A model generated the notes under the pieces. The model did no database searches. It was not told where the DNA came from and saw only the letters and a list, made by a program, of their open reading frames with translations. Positions 1 through 7,781 of a DNA stretch of 46,001 bases are shown piece after piece; positions within the stretch are counted from its first letter, which is position 1; each line of letters starts with the position of its first letter. Position numbers and translations under genes: made by a program. The DNA is from Planctomycetota bacterium (GTDB lineage: Bacteria; Planctomycetota; Phycisphaerae; Sedimentisphaerales; Anaerobacaceae), in the NCBI GenBank assembly GCA_013349615.1, contig DUZJ01000021.1:1-46001 (forward strand), written 5' to 3'.

Positions 1-1236
1 CCGCATATAATTTTCTTCAAAAAGCTCCGGCTTGTTCACGAACATTAGTACTGTAATCGGGTTCACCGCAATCTGTGTCGCGTAGTAAATCTTCGGCCAG
101 CCGGCTTTCCGCTTAGCTGCGCCCCCGCGCTCCGCTTTTATCACCTCAAACGCTTTATTCAGTTTCACAGTAGGTATCCACGTCGTTGTCTGCTTGAATA
201 TCTCCGCCGCCAAATCTAAAACACTCTGTACGTTCTTTGCCTCGGTCGCGGTCGTAAAAGCTATCGGCGCATATTTTAATCCCGCCAGCCGTTTCGTCAA
301 ATACTCCTCGTAGTCACTTGTAACAGCCGAGTCTTTAGCCAGGTCCCACTTGTTGATAACTATTATACAGCTTTTGTATTCTTCGGTAATAAACCTCGCC
401 AGTTTCTTATCGACCTGTGAAACCGGCAGCGTTGCATCCATAAGAAAAAGCACAACATCCGCCCGCCGTATAGACCACGTCGCCCGCACATAGCTGTAAA
501 ACTCGATACTGTTAGCTATCTTGCTCTTCTTTCTTATTCCCGCGGTGTCAATAACGATAATGGTCTTGCCGTCTTTCTCGAACCGCACGTCCACCGCGTC
601 CCTGGTCGTCCCCGGCGTCTCACTGACTATCACCCTATCAGAGCCCACCATAGCATTGACAAGTGTGCTCTTGCCGGCGTTTCGCCTGCCCACTATCGCA
701 ATCTTCATAGCAGCCTTCGGCGGCTTCGCCGATTCCAGGTGCTCGACCTTCTCAAAAACCCTGTCCAGCAGCACCGCCTTATTAAGATTATTCTTCACGG
801 AAATACAAAGAAACTCACCGAAACCCAATTTGGAGAATTCCCCCGCTTCCGGAAAGAGCCTGGCGGTGTCAGCCTTGTTGGCAACGCCGATAACGTCCAG
901 CTCATTTTTGCGAAGAAGCTGTGCTATCTTTTCGTCCAATGGCACGACCCCATCGCGGATATCGACCATAAACAGCACAAGGTTAGCCGATTCAATCGCC
1001 GTCCCTATCTGCTGTTCGATATGCCCGCTCAACTGGTCGCTGTCTACTACCCCGTATCCGCCGGTATCGATAAGCTCAAAATACCTCTCGTCTCTTCCAA
1101 TGAAGGTACTGACGCGGTCCCTTGTAACGCCTGCTGTCGGCTCGACGATACTTATCATCTCGCCGGCCAGTGCGTTAAAGAGACTGCTCTTGCCCACATT
1201 CGGCCGACCAATTATTGCTACTGTCGGTAACGTCAT
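1..1236 (-). CDS. der: Ribosome-assembly GTPase Der (EngA), 3' end outside window
   Basis: Der is a tandem-domain GTPase that acts in maturation of the 50S ribosomal subunit. Reading the minus strand from the ATG at 1236 gives 412 codons open to the window edge. The first G domain has a P-loop G-R-P-N-V-G-K-S at residues 10-17 and a D-T-G-G-Y switch II. The second starts near residue 176 with G-R-R-N-A-G-K-S, then D-T-A-G-I and N-K-W-D. The visible C-terminal part (K-P-E-L-F region) fits the KH-like domain, so only about 30-60 residues should be missing. The second P-loop reads R-R-N-A instead of the usual R-P-N-V, but the invariant G and K-S are kept. The Shine-Dalgarno sequence is weak. The family call is very secure because two Era-like GTPase domains in one chain are diagnostic. 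Confidence 0.96.
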   Translation of the reverse strand, partial: MTLPTVAIIGRPNVGKSSLFNALAGEMISIVEPTAGVTRDRVSTFIGRDERYFELIDTGGYGVVDSDQLSGHIEQQIGTAIESANLVLFMVDIRDGVVPLDEKIAQLLRKNELDVIGVANKADTARLFPEAGEFSKLGFGEFLCISVKNNLNKAVLLDRVFEKVEHLESAKPPKAAMKIAIVGRRNAGKSTLVNAMVGSDRVIVSETPGTTRDAVDVRFEKDGKTIIVIDTAGIRKKSKIANSIEFYSYVRATWSIRRADVVLFLMDATLPVSQVDKKLARFITEEYKSCIIVINKWDLAKDSAVTSDYEEYLTKRLAGLKYAPIAFTTATEAKNVQSVLDLAAEIFKQTTTWIPTVKLNKAFEVIKAERGGAAKRKAGWPKIYYATQIAVNPITVLMFVNKPELFEENYMR

Positions 1237-1410
1237 AGGTTCTGTCCGTATCTAATATAAGGCTGTAGTTATAAGAAAAAGCAAGTATACCAGAATAATC
1301 CGCAATTTGAAGTCTCAATACCGACAGGGGAACATCACTTGGCAAGAATCGCCACGCCATAATTAAGATGTCAGAAGTCAGATTCTCTGTCCTCTGTTCT
1401 CTGTCCTGAC

Positions 1411-1457
1411 GGAAAATTCGGGACTGCCAACGGTTTCCTGGCTGTCCCTGATTTTCC
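1411..1457. repeat. 47-bp imperfect inverted repeat, copy 1
   Basis: The element starts GGAAAATTCGGGACTGCC and ends with a near-complementary arm closing in GATTTTCC, around a loop of about 11 bases. An almost identical copy lies at 1522-1568, differing only in the right half of the loop and arm. It is in the gap between der and the WYL regulator. The arms pair over about 18 bases with two mismatches and a wobble, so it could fold as a hairpin in either DNA strand or in RNA. It resembles a REP- or MITE-like dispersed unit. No coding potential is evident. Confidence 0.75.
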
Positions 1458-1468
1458 AAACCAAGGCT

Positions 1469-1498
1469 TTGACATCACCGTCATATCCGCTGTATAAT
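1469..1498 (+). promoter_or_regulatory. Near-consensus sigma-70 promoter upstream of the WYL gene
   Basis: A perfect -35 hexamer TTGACA at 1469-1474 and a perfect -10 hexamer TATAAT at 1493-1498 are separated by 18 bases. Transcription would start near 1505 and would carry the second hairpin repeat in the 5' leader of the WYL gene. The two exact hexamers are direct observation; activity is inferred. Confidence 0.7.
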
Positions 1499-1521
1499 CA
1501 CAATCCTATTTGACAGTTAAC

Positions 1522-1568
1522 GGAAAATTCGGGACTGCCAACGGTTTCCCGGCGGTCCCTGATTTTCC
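1522..1568. repeat. 47-bp imperfect inverted repeat, copy 2, in the WYL leader
   Basis: This is the second copy of the element at 1411-1457. Its right arm ends 13 bases before the chosen ATG of the WYL regulator, directly abutting the G-G-A-G ribosome binding site at 1571-1574. In mRNA the hairpin would sit immediately upstream of the initiation region and might affect translation or stability. The upstream frame is open through it, but the encoded residues do not belong to the regulator family. Confidence 0.75.
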
Positions 1569-1581
1569 AGGGAGCCAGGCT

Positions 1582-2562
1582 ATGAAATCCAGCAGAGTAA
1601 GCAGAGTTGTGCAGATTTTGACGACATTGCAGGCGGGAAAGAGCTATGCCGTCAGCGATTTGTCCAAAATATTTGGGACGAGCCGGCGGACGGTCTTCCG
1701 CGATTTGAAAGAGCTGCGGGCTATCGGTGTGCCGTATCGTTACGATGCCAGGACCGGCGGTTATAAAATAGAACCCGATTTTTTCCTGCCGCCTATAGAT
1801 TTGAACTTGAAGGAGGCGCTGAGTCTGCTTCTGCTGATCTATAAGGCACGTAACCAGATACAATTGCCGTTCAAAAACTCGGCGCTGCTGGCCGCTCTGA
1901 AAATCGAAAACAATCTGCCTCCTAAAATCAGGCAGTATTGCAATACGGCCCTGCGAAACATCTCTACCAGGCTCAGCGCCCAGGCCCCGGTGCACCATTC
2001 CGGCGGCCTTGATAAAACCTTTGCGCAATTGCAAAAAGCCATCACCAAAAAACACAAGGTGAGTATCCGTTACAATTCTCTTTTCGACGGCAAAATTATT
2101 GACGTTCTGCTTTGTCCGTATCATCTGCTGTACAACCAGCGGGCCTGGTATGTGCTGGGCTTTTCCAGTCTGCACAAAAGCGTCCGCACCTTTAAGCTTA
2201 ACCGAATCAATGAATTAAAAAATACGGGGCAGTGTTTCCTCGATGGCGACAATTTCAATTTGCAGGATTACCTCGGCAAGGCCTGGTCAATGATACCGGA
2301 AGGCAGAATCTATAATGTCAAGTTAAGGTTTCTGCCCAAGGTAGCTAACAATGTCACCGAGGTGCAGTGGCACAGTACGCAAGAGGTTACTCGCAACAGC
2401 GATGGCTCCGCCACCGTGGAGTTTCGCGTCGACGGACTCGGTGAAGTAACATGGTGGATTCTCGGCTATGGCGACCAGGTCCAGGTCCTCGCGCCAAAGG
2501 CGCTGCGAAAGAGGGTATTCGAAGCAGCTAAAAATATGGTCAATCTCAATGAGCAGATATAA
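1582..2562 (+). CDS. WYL-domain helix-turn-helix transcriptional regulator
   Basis: This is a DNA-binding regulator of about 326 residues with the usual HTH_11-WYL-WCX order. Residues 1-60 hold the winged helix, with the recognition region S-K-I-F-G-T-S-R-R-T-V-F-R-D. The WYL domain occupies roughly 145-225 and includes the Y-N-Q-R-A-W-Y-V-L-G segment and a basic F-K-L-N-R-I stretch. The WCX-like tail follows to the end. WYL domains usually bind a small ligand or nucleic acid. The ATG at 1582 is preferred over an upstream GTG/TTG-type start because G-G-A-G at 1571-1574 is well spaced and because upstream residues derive from a repeat. It lies just before the oxidoreductase-sulfatase cluster on the same strand, so control of that cluster is plausible but unproven. 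Confidence 0.9.
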   Translation: MKSSRVSRVVQILTTLQAGKSYAVSDLSKIFGTSRRTVFRDLKELRAIGVPYRYDARTGGYKIEPDFFLPPIDLNLKEALSLLLLIYKARNQIQLPFKNSALLAALKIENNLPPKIRQYCNTALRNISTRLSAQAPVHHSGGLDKTFAQLQKAITKKHKVSIRYNSLFDGKIIDVLLCPYHLLYNQRAWYVLGFSSLHKSVRTFKLNRINELKNTGQCFLDGDNFNLQDYLGKAWSMIPEGRIYNVKLRFLPKVANNVTEVQWHSTQEVTRNSDGSATVEFRVDGLGEVTWWILGYGDQVQVLAPKALRKRVFEAAKNMVNLNEQI

Positions 2563-2761
2563 ATCACTCACGATGCGGTTTTTCACGGTAGTATTAGTTC
2601 TTCAATCACTCTGGATAACAAGCCATGCAGCACTGGAAAAGGCCTCTTATACTGGTACAGACAACCCAGCGTCACAAATCTCCGTACATCTATGGCTATC
2701 TCCTCAACGGCCAACTGTCGGACGTTCCAGTGGCGGCCCTGTGGTTTTTCGGCTTTTTCTT

Positions 2762-2790
2762 TTGACGCCAATTGCGGTTTTGGTTACAAT
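2762..2790 (+). promoter_or_regulatory. Putative promoter of the Gfo/Idh-sulfatase cluster
   Basis: TTGACG at 2762-2767 and TACAAT at 2785-2790 are 17 bases apart, about 75 bases before the first oxidoreductase ATG. The remainder of the 302-base gap after the WYL gene (2563-2864) shows short open frames on both strands but nothing recognisable. Confidence 0.5.
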
Positions 2791-2864
2791 TGGCAGTCCA
2801 TTTTGGTTCTTTCGTCAGGCAGATACAGATGCAAATAAAGCATTCTATGGAAAGGGGATGGGTT

Positions 2865-4169
2865 ATGCAAAGCGATAGAAAGATTACACGCCGGTCTTTT
2901 TTGCAAAAAGCAGCAGGCGCAACGGCGGCAGCGATTGGTTTCCCTTATATAGTGGCATCTTCGGCCTTGGGTAAGGCCGGCAGCGTTGCCGCCAGTAATC
3001 GAATTGTAGTGGCCTGCATTGGGATGGGTAATCAGGGAACGGCCCACATGGGCTGGCGTGGTGGTAATGTCCCGAATTTGAACTGGGTTGAGCCCGGAGG
3101 TTTTATGGGCAGTGCCGAAGTTCAGATGGTGGCAGTCTGCGATGTCGATGACAGATGGCTGAATCAAGCTCGTGACATCGCCAACAAATATTACGGCAAT
3201 AAGGATTGCGCCACCTACAAGGATTTTCGCCGGCTTTTGGCGCGCGATGACATCGACGCGGTGGTAACTGCCACGCCGTCACACTCCAATGCCCTGATAA
3301 ATATCGCTGCCGCCAGGGCGGGCAAGGATATTTACTGCGAAAAGCCAATGTCACTTACTATCGGTGAGGCCAGGGCAATGGCCGACACCGTTAAGCGTTA
3401 TGGCCGTGTGTACCAAATTGGTACGCAGCAGCGTTCCGACAGGAATTTTCGCTTTGCTTGCGAGCTGGTCCGCAATGGTTACATCGGCCAGGTCAAATCG
3501 GTAACGATTGGTGTTGGCGGCCCTGCCCGTGTATGTAACCTGCCGGGAGAACCTGTCCCGGATTGTATTGACTGGGAGATGTGGCTGGGCCCGGCGCCAT
3601 GGAGGCCGTTCCATCCGGGTCTCTTACGGCACGGCTGGATGGGCTATTGGGATTATGGCGGCGGTGAGATGACAAACTGGGGGCCGCACCATTTCGATAT
3701 CGCGCAATGGGGCCTCGGCATGGACGAAAGCGGCCCGGTCGAAGTTGTCCCGCCTGATGGCAAGGACTTCAAGGTGCTCACTTACAGGTACGCTAATGGT
3801 GTCATTATGACTCGCGATAATGCCAATGGTGTTTTGTTCACAGGCACCGAAGGAAAAGTCGAGGTTAATCGTGGGCATTTACGCACCTGGCCGGAGAACC
3901 TCGCAAGGCAAAAAATCAAGCCCAACCAGATACACCTTTACGAAAGCAGAAGTCACCAGGGCAATTTCCTGGAATGTATTCGCTCTCGCAGCAAAACCGT
4001 TTGCGATGCAGAGATAGGTTGCCGCTCGACTACCGTTTGTCATTTAGGCAATATCGCATACCGGCTTGGCCGACCGTTGGAATGGGACCCGGAAAAAGAA
4101 CGATTTATTAACGATGACCAGGCAAACCGCATGCTTATAAGACCGATGCGCAGCCCCTGGCGGCTATAG
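2865..4169 (+). CDS. Tat-exported Gfo/Idh/MocA family oxidoreductase, paralogue 1
   Basis: This is a predicted NAD(P)-dependent sugar oxidoreductase of 434 residues, exported through the twin-arginine route. The Tat signal has T-R-R-S-F-L-Q at residues 8-14 followed by an Ala-rich stretch. The Rossmann motif G-M-G-N-Q-G is at 53-58 and the E-K-P motif, with its catalytic lysine, is at 159-161. The ATG at 2865 is chosen because an A-A-A-G-G-G-G site sits seven bases upstream and because an earlier start would push the twin arginines far from the N-terminus. It heads a six-gene run and is followed by two close paralogues. The C-terminus M-R-S-P-W-R-L is shared with paralogue 3 and nearly with paralogue 2. 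Such secreted Gfo/Idh proteins are expanded in Planctomycetota; substrate unknown. Confidence 0.92.
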   Translation: MQSDRKITRRSFLQKAAGATAAAIGFPYIVASSALGKAGSVAASNRIVVACIGMGNQGTAHMGWRGGNVPNLNWVEPGGFMGSAEVQMVAVCDVDDRWLNQARDIANKYYGNKDCATYKDFRRLLARDDIDAVVTATPSHSNALINIAAARAGKDIYCEKPMSLTIGEARAMADTVKRYGRVYQIGTQQRSDRNFRFACELVRNGYIGQVKSVTIGVGGPARVCNLPGEPVPDCIDWEMWLGPAPWRPFHPGLLRHGWMGYWDYGGGEMTNWGPHHFDIAQWGLGMDESGPVEVVPPDGKDFKVLTYRYANGVIMTRDNANGVLFTGTEGKVEVNRGHLRTWPENLARQKIKPNQIHLYESRSHQGNFLECIRSRSKTVCDAEIGCRSTTVCHLGNIAYRLGRPLEWDPEKERFINDDQANRMLIRPMRSPWRL

Positions 4170-4216
4170 AATTAATGATTGAACTCGTTTCGTAATTGGA
4201 GAAGGGAGTTTTTATT

Positions 4217-5515
4217 ATGAGGCAACGCCGAATTAGTCGACGAGAGTTTTTGAAGCAGGCTACATCTACTGCTGTCGGTACACTTGGTTTCCCATATTTA
4301 GTTTCGTCTTCGGCGATGGGCAAGGCTCACAGAGTTGCCGCCGGCGATCGGATTGTCATCGGTGTTATCGGAGTGGGAGGACGCGGCAGGGCTGTCATGC
4401 AAAGCTTCCTGGAGTTATCAGATGCTCAGGTCGTGGCGGTGTGCGACGTTAACAAAGAAAGATGCCAGCTCGCCAAGAGGATGGTTGATGAAAAATATAA
4501 CAAAAAAGTATGTAGAACGTACCATGATTTCTCCGAACTTCTGTCCAGACCTGATATTGATGCGGTTCTCATTGCATCACCTGTATTCTGGCATGTGATA
4601 ATGGCCACCGAGGCAGCCAAACAAGGCAAGGACATGTACATGGAGAAACCGGTGGGATTGAGCTTCGCAGAGGCGAAGATACTTCGTCAAACCATTCACC
4701 GCTATGGACGTGTCTTTCAGTTTGGAACGCAGCAGCGGTCGGGCCGAAATTTCCGTTTTGCCTGTGAATTGGCGCGAAACGGCAGACTCGGAAAAGTCCA
4801 CACTATTAGAGTGGGCGTGCCGGCTGGAGATTTCAATAAGAAGTTCCCCCAAAAACCGGTTCCGCAAGGCTTGGATTACCAGGCTTGGCTTGGCCCTGCA
4901 CAATGGTCTCCCTTTACTGAAGCTATCTTAAACGGATGGACACACGAACTAATTAGCCTGTATTCACTTGGATTTATATCAGCCTGGGGTGTTCACCACC
5001 TGGATATTGCTCAGTGGGGAAACGGGACAGAATTAACCGGGCCGACTGAAATTGAAGGTAAGGCGGTATTCCCTGATGAGGGAGTATTGGATTGTGCTAA
5101 GAGATGGGAGGTAAACCTGCGGTATCCTGACAGTGCTGCCATTCACTTCACAGATAACACAAAGAACAGGCAGGGAGTCCGTTTTGAGGGAGAGAAAGGA
5201 TGGGTCCACGTTAATCGCCAGGGTATCAGCGCCTCTCCGGAATCGCTTTTAAAAGAAACGATGGGGCCTGATGAAATTCATCTGCCGGTGAGCGACAATC
5301 ACAGTAAGAACTTGCTTGACTGCATGAGAACCAGACAGCAAACTGTAGCCCCCGTGGATGCAGCGGTGCGTTCTGATACGCTGTGCCAGCTAAGTGATAT
5401 CGCGGTGCGGCTGGGACGCAGCCTAAAATGGAATCCGGAAAAAGAAGAATTTATTGACGACGCCCAGGCCGGCCGGATGTTAACAAGGCCGATGCGCAGT
5501 CCCTGGCATTTATGA
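4217..5515 (+). CDS. Tat-exported Gfo/Idh/MocA family oxidoreductase, paralogue 2
   Basis: This 432-residue paralogue starts 47 bases after paralogue 1. The Tat motif S-R-R-E-F-L-K is at 7-13, the dinucleotide-binding G-V-G-G-R-G follows the signal region, and E-K-P has its lysine at residue 144. A conserved segment Q-F-G-T-Q-Q-R-S-G-R-N-F-R-F-A-C-E-L is common to all three paralogues. The start at 4217 follows a G-A-A-G-G-G-A-G ribosome site at 4201-4208. The sequence around the signal cleavage region diverges from the other two (A-H-R-V-A-A-G-D-R). Function is inferred as periplasmic oxidation or reduction of a sugar or sugar acid, with the cofactor bound before Tat export. Confidence 0.92.
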   Translation: MRQRRISRREFLKQATSTAVGTLGFPYLVSSSAMGKAHRVAAGDRIVIGVIGVGGRGRAVMQSFLELSDAQVVAVCDVNKERCQLAKRMVDEKYNKKVCRTYHDFSELLSRPDIDAVLIASPVFWHVIMATEAAKQGKDMYMEKPVGLSFAEAKILRQTIHRYGRVFQFGTQQRSGRNFRFACELARNGRLGKVHTIRVGVPAGDFNKKFPQKPVPQGLDYQAWLGPAQWSPFTEAILNGWTHELISLYSLGFISAWGVHHLDIAQWGNGTELTGPTEIEGKAVFPDEGVLDCAKRWEVNLRYPDSAAIHFTDNTKNRQGVRFEGEKGWVHVNRQGISASPESLLKETMGPDEIHLPVSDNHSKNLLDCMRTRQQTVAPVDAAVRSDTLCQLSDIAVRLGRSLKWNPEKEEFIDDAQAGRMLTRPMRSPWHL

Positions 5516-5578
5516 AATTGATTATTGATTATGTAGAGTTACTATTTTGGTTAATTATGAGGTAAGGGAGTTTTTGCT

Positions 5579-6913
5579 ATGAGACAAACAAGAATTAATC
5601 GACGAAAGTTTTTGAAGCGGGCCACAGGTACCGCTGTGGGGGCAATTGGTTTTCCGTATATAGTGTTGTCATCGGCGATTGGTAAGGCCGGCAGCGTTGC
5701 TGCCAGTAATCGAATCATTGTCGGTTGTGTCGGCGTTGGGCCCCAGGGCAGCGGAGTGATGCGCAACTTCCTTGGGCAAAAGGATGCTCAGGTAGTCGCC
5801 ATCTGCGACCTAAAAAAACAGGCACGCCAAGCAGCCCAAAATCTGGTGAATAACCACTACAAAAACAATGACTGCAAAACTTACCAGGACTTTCGTGAAT
5901 TGATGGCACGCGATGACATCGATGTTGTCCTTGTGGCTACGACTGACCACTGGCATGTTCTCGTGTCGCTGGCCGCGGTCAGGTCGGGAAAAGATGTATA
6001 TATGGAAAAGCCGATGGGCCTGTCGGTGGCCCAGGACCAGGCGATGCGCGAGGCGGTGCATCAGTATGGTAGAAAATTTCAGTTCGGCACGCAGCAGCGG
6101 TCGAGCCGCAATTTCCGTTTTGCGTGCGAGCTGGTTTTGAATGAGCGGATAGGAAAGCTGCACACCATCAATGTATGGTCCCCCGGCAGTACATCCGGTG
6201 GGTCGCCAAAGCCTGTGCCTGAGCCGGATTGGATTGATTATGATATGTGGCTGGGGCCGGCCCCCTATGTGCCCTACACAAAGGACCGCTGCTCCAACAG
6301 GCTGTGGTGGTTTGTTTCAGATTATGCCCTTGGCTTTATCGCCGGCTGGGGGATTCATCCTGTAGATATTGCCATCTGGGGCGGCGATAACAAGGTTAAA
6401 ACACCGGTGGAGATTGAAGGGACGGGCGTTTGGCCTTCGCCGGATGGTGTCTGCGACACGGCCAGGAACTGGAATATTGTGTGCAAATATGACAGCGGCA
6501 TAACGATGAACTTTACAGGCGACCCAATGCCGGAAAAATGGAAAAAGCGATATGGACGAACTACTTCTCACGGGACGGCCTTCGAGGGCTCGAAAGGATG
6601 GGTGCATGTTGACCGCTCGGGTATTAACGCCCATCCCAAGGAGCTGCTCTCGGCGGAGTTTGGGCCGAACGAGATCCAGTTGACCAGGAGCGGCAATCAT
6701 GTGAGGAACCTTCTGGACTGTGTGAAAAGCCGGGCTGAGACGATATCTAACGTTGACGCGGCTGTGCAAGGGGACATAATATGCCATATCAGCGATATTG
6801 CGATTCGGCTGGAACAAAAAATTAAATGGGACCCGAAGAAGGAGCGATTCGTCAATAGTGATGAAGCGAACCGGATGCTAAAACGCGCAATGCGCAGTCC
6901 CTGGCGTTTATAA
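5579..6913 (+). CDS. Tat-exported Gfo/Idh/MocA family oxidoreductase, paralogue 3
   Basis: This is the third tandem paralogue, 444 residues, 63 bases after the second. The Tat motif N-R-R-K-F-L-K is at 7-13, the Rossmann motif reads G-V-G-P-Q-G, and the E-K-P lysine is residue 144. The start ATG at 5579 follows A-A-G-G-G-A-G at 5564-5570, the same arrangement as paralogue 2. The post-signal stretch G-K-A-G-S-V-A-A-S-N-R-I is identical to that of paralogue 1, suggesting duplication or conversion among the three. It has a longer insert near residues 310-330 (M-P-E-K-W-K-K-R-Y-G region) that the others lack. It ends M-R-S-P-W-R-L. Confidence 0.92.
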   Translation: MRQTRINRRKFLKRATGTAVGAIGFPYIVLSSAIGKAGSVAASNRIIVGCVGVGPQGSGVMRNFLGQKDAQVVAICDLKKQARQAAQNLVNNHYKNNDCKTYQDFRELMARDDIDVVLVATTDHWHVLVSLAAVRSGKDVYMEKPMGLSVAQDQAMREAVHQYGRKFQFGTQQRSSRNFRFACELVLNERIGKLHTINVWSPGSTSGGSPKPVPEPDWIDYDMWLGPAPYVPYTKDRCSNRLWWFVSDYALGFIAGWGIHPVDIAIWGGDNKVKTPVEIEGTGVWPSPDGVCDTARNWNIVCKYDSGITMNFTGDPMPEKWKKRYGRTTSHGTAFEGSKGWVHVDRSGINAHPKELLSAEFGPNEIQLTRSGNHVRNLLDCVKSRAETISNVDAAVQGDIICHISDIAIRLEQKIKWDPKKERFVNSDEANRMLKRAMRSPWRL

Positions 6914-6948
6914 AATTGATTGTTAACTTGGGAAAGGCAGGTTTTGAA

Positions 6949-7773
6949 ATGGCAAATGTTTACATTGGGGTAAATCTTGAATTTGTACGACACGCCGATA
7001 TGTCGTTTGAATTAGGAATAGAAAAAGCGGCCGAGCTCGGATATGAATATGTCGAGCCGTGGGTACACTGGGGACGCGAATTGATGAGTGAAGCGGGCTA
7101 CTACGCGACTGTTTCGATGCTGGACGACCCGTTGCGGATTAAGCGGGCCTGTGAAAAGGCCGGTGTCAAACTTTCCGGCTTGTCTTCGCATACTCCTATG
7201 TGTAAGCCGGATATAAGCACCAACTATCTTAAACAGGCGGTTCGCTTCGCAGCCGAATGTGGTGCGCCGGTTGTCAACAGCGACGAAGGGCCGAAACCCG
7301 CCTGGACCACGGCCGAAGAAGACCACGTCTTGATGAAGTATGTGCTGACCGAAGCGGCGGCCGTTGCAGAGAGTCGCGGTATTGTAATCGGCATTGAGCC
7401 GCACCAGCAGTACAGCAAAAGTCCCGATGGTCTTGACAGGATTTATCAGCTTGTTAATTCTCCCGCTATCGGAATCAACTTCGATACCGGCAACAGTTAC
7501 TTAAGCGGGCACGACCCAATTAAGTGGCTGGAGCACGTCAAGGATAACCTGGTACATCTTCACGCCAAAGATATTTCAATACAACAATCCGAGGACAAAC
7601 GCGGCAAGGTCACCGGCACGCCCGCCGGCTGTGCCTGCGGTGATGGCGTTATAGAATGGAAAAAGGTGGTCGAGATATGTAAGGGTGCGCCGCGCGACAT
7701 TGTTTTAAGCGTTGAGTGCGGCACTATCGAACAGGCCGAGCGAAGCATCAAACATCTAAAAGAATTGGTATAG
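6949..7773 (+). CDS. Sugar phosphate isomerase/epimerase-like TIM barrel protein
   Basis: This 274-residue protein of the xylose isomerase-like TIM barrel superfamily has no signal peptide and is probably cytoplasmic. Metal-site landmarks are I-G-I-E-P-H-Q near residue 145, D-T-G-N-S near 181, H-L-H-A-K-D near 203 and V-E-C-G near 258. These supply the Glu-Asp-His-Glu set typical of the family. The ATG at 6949 follows a G-G-A-A-A-G-G-C-A-G-G ribosome site and is preferred over an in-frame TTG/ATT-type start further up. Pairing of this fold with Gfo/Idh enzymes is common in cyclitol and 3-keto-sugar pathways, so it may handle a product made by the three upstream oxidoreductases. Exact substrate is unknown. 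Confidence 0.9.
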   Translation: MANVYIGVNLEFVRHADMSFELGIEKAAELGYEYVEPWVHWGRELMSEAGYYATVSMLDDPLRIKRACEKAGVKLSGLSSHTPMCKPDISTNYLKQAVRFAAECGAPVVNSDEGPKPAWTTAEEDHVLMKYVLTEAAAVAESRGIVIGIEPHQQYSKSPDGLDRIYQLVNSPAIGINFDTGNSYLSGHDPIKWLEHVKDNLVHLHAKDISIQQSEDKRGKVTGTPAGCACGDGVIEWKKVVEICKGAPRDIVLSVECGTIEQAERSIKHLKELV

Positions 7774-7781
7774 TCCGTCAA

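Noticed and set aside
521..1255. A 244-codon frame opposite to der
   Set aside because: It is antisense to a well-conserved GTPase and has no family character.
2583..2771. A short minus-strand frame between the WYL gene and the first oxidoreductase
   Set aside because: It has plausible composition, but no ribosome site, no domain and no partner; it overlaps the putative promoter of the cluster.
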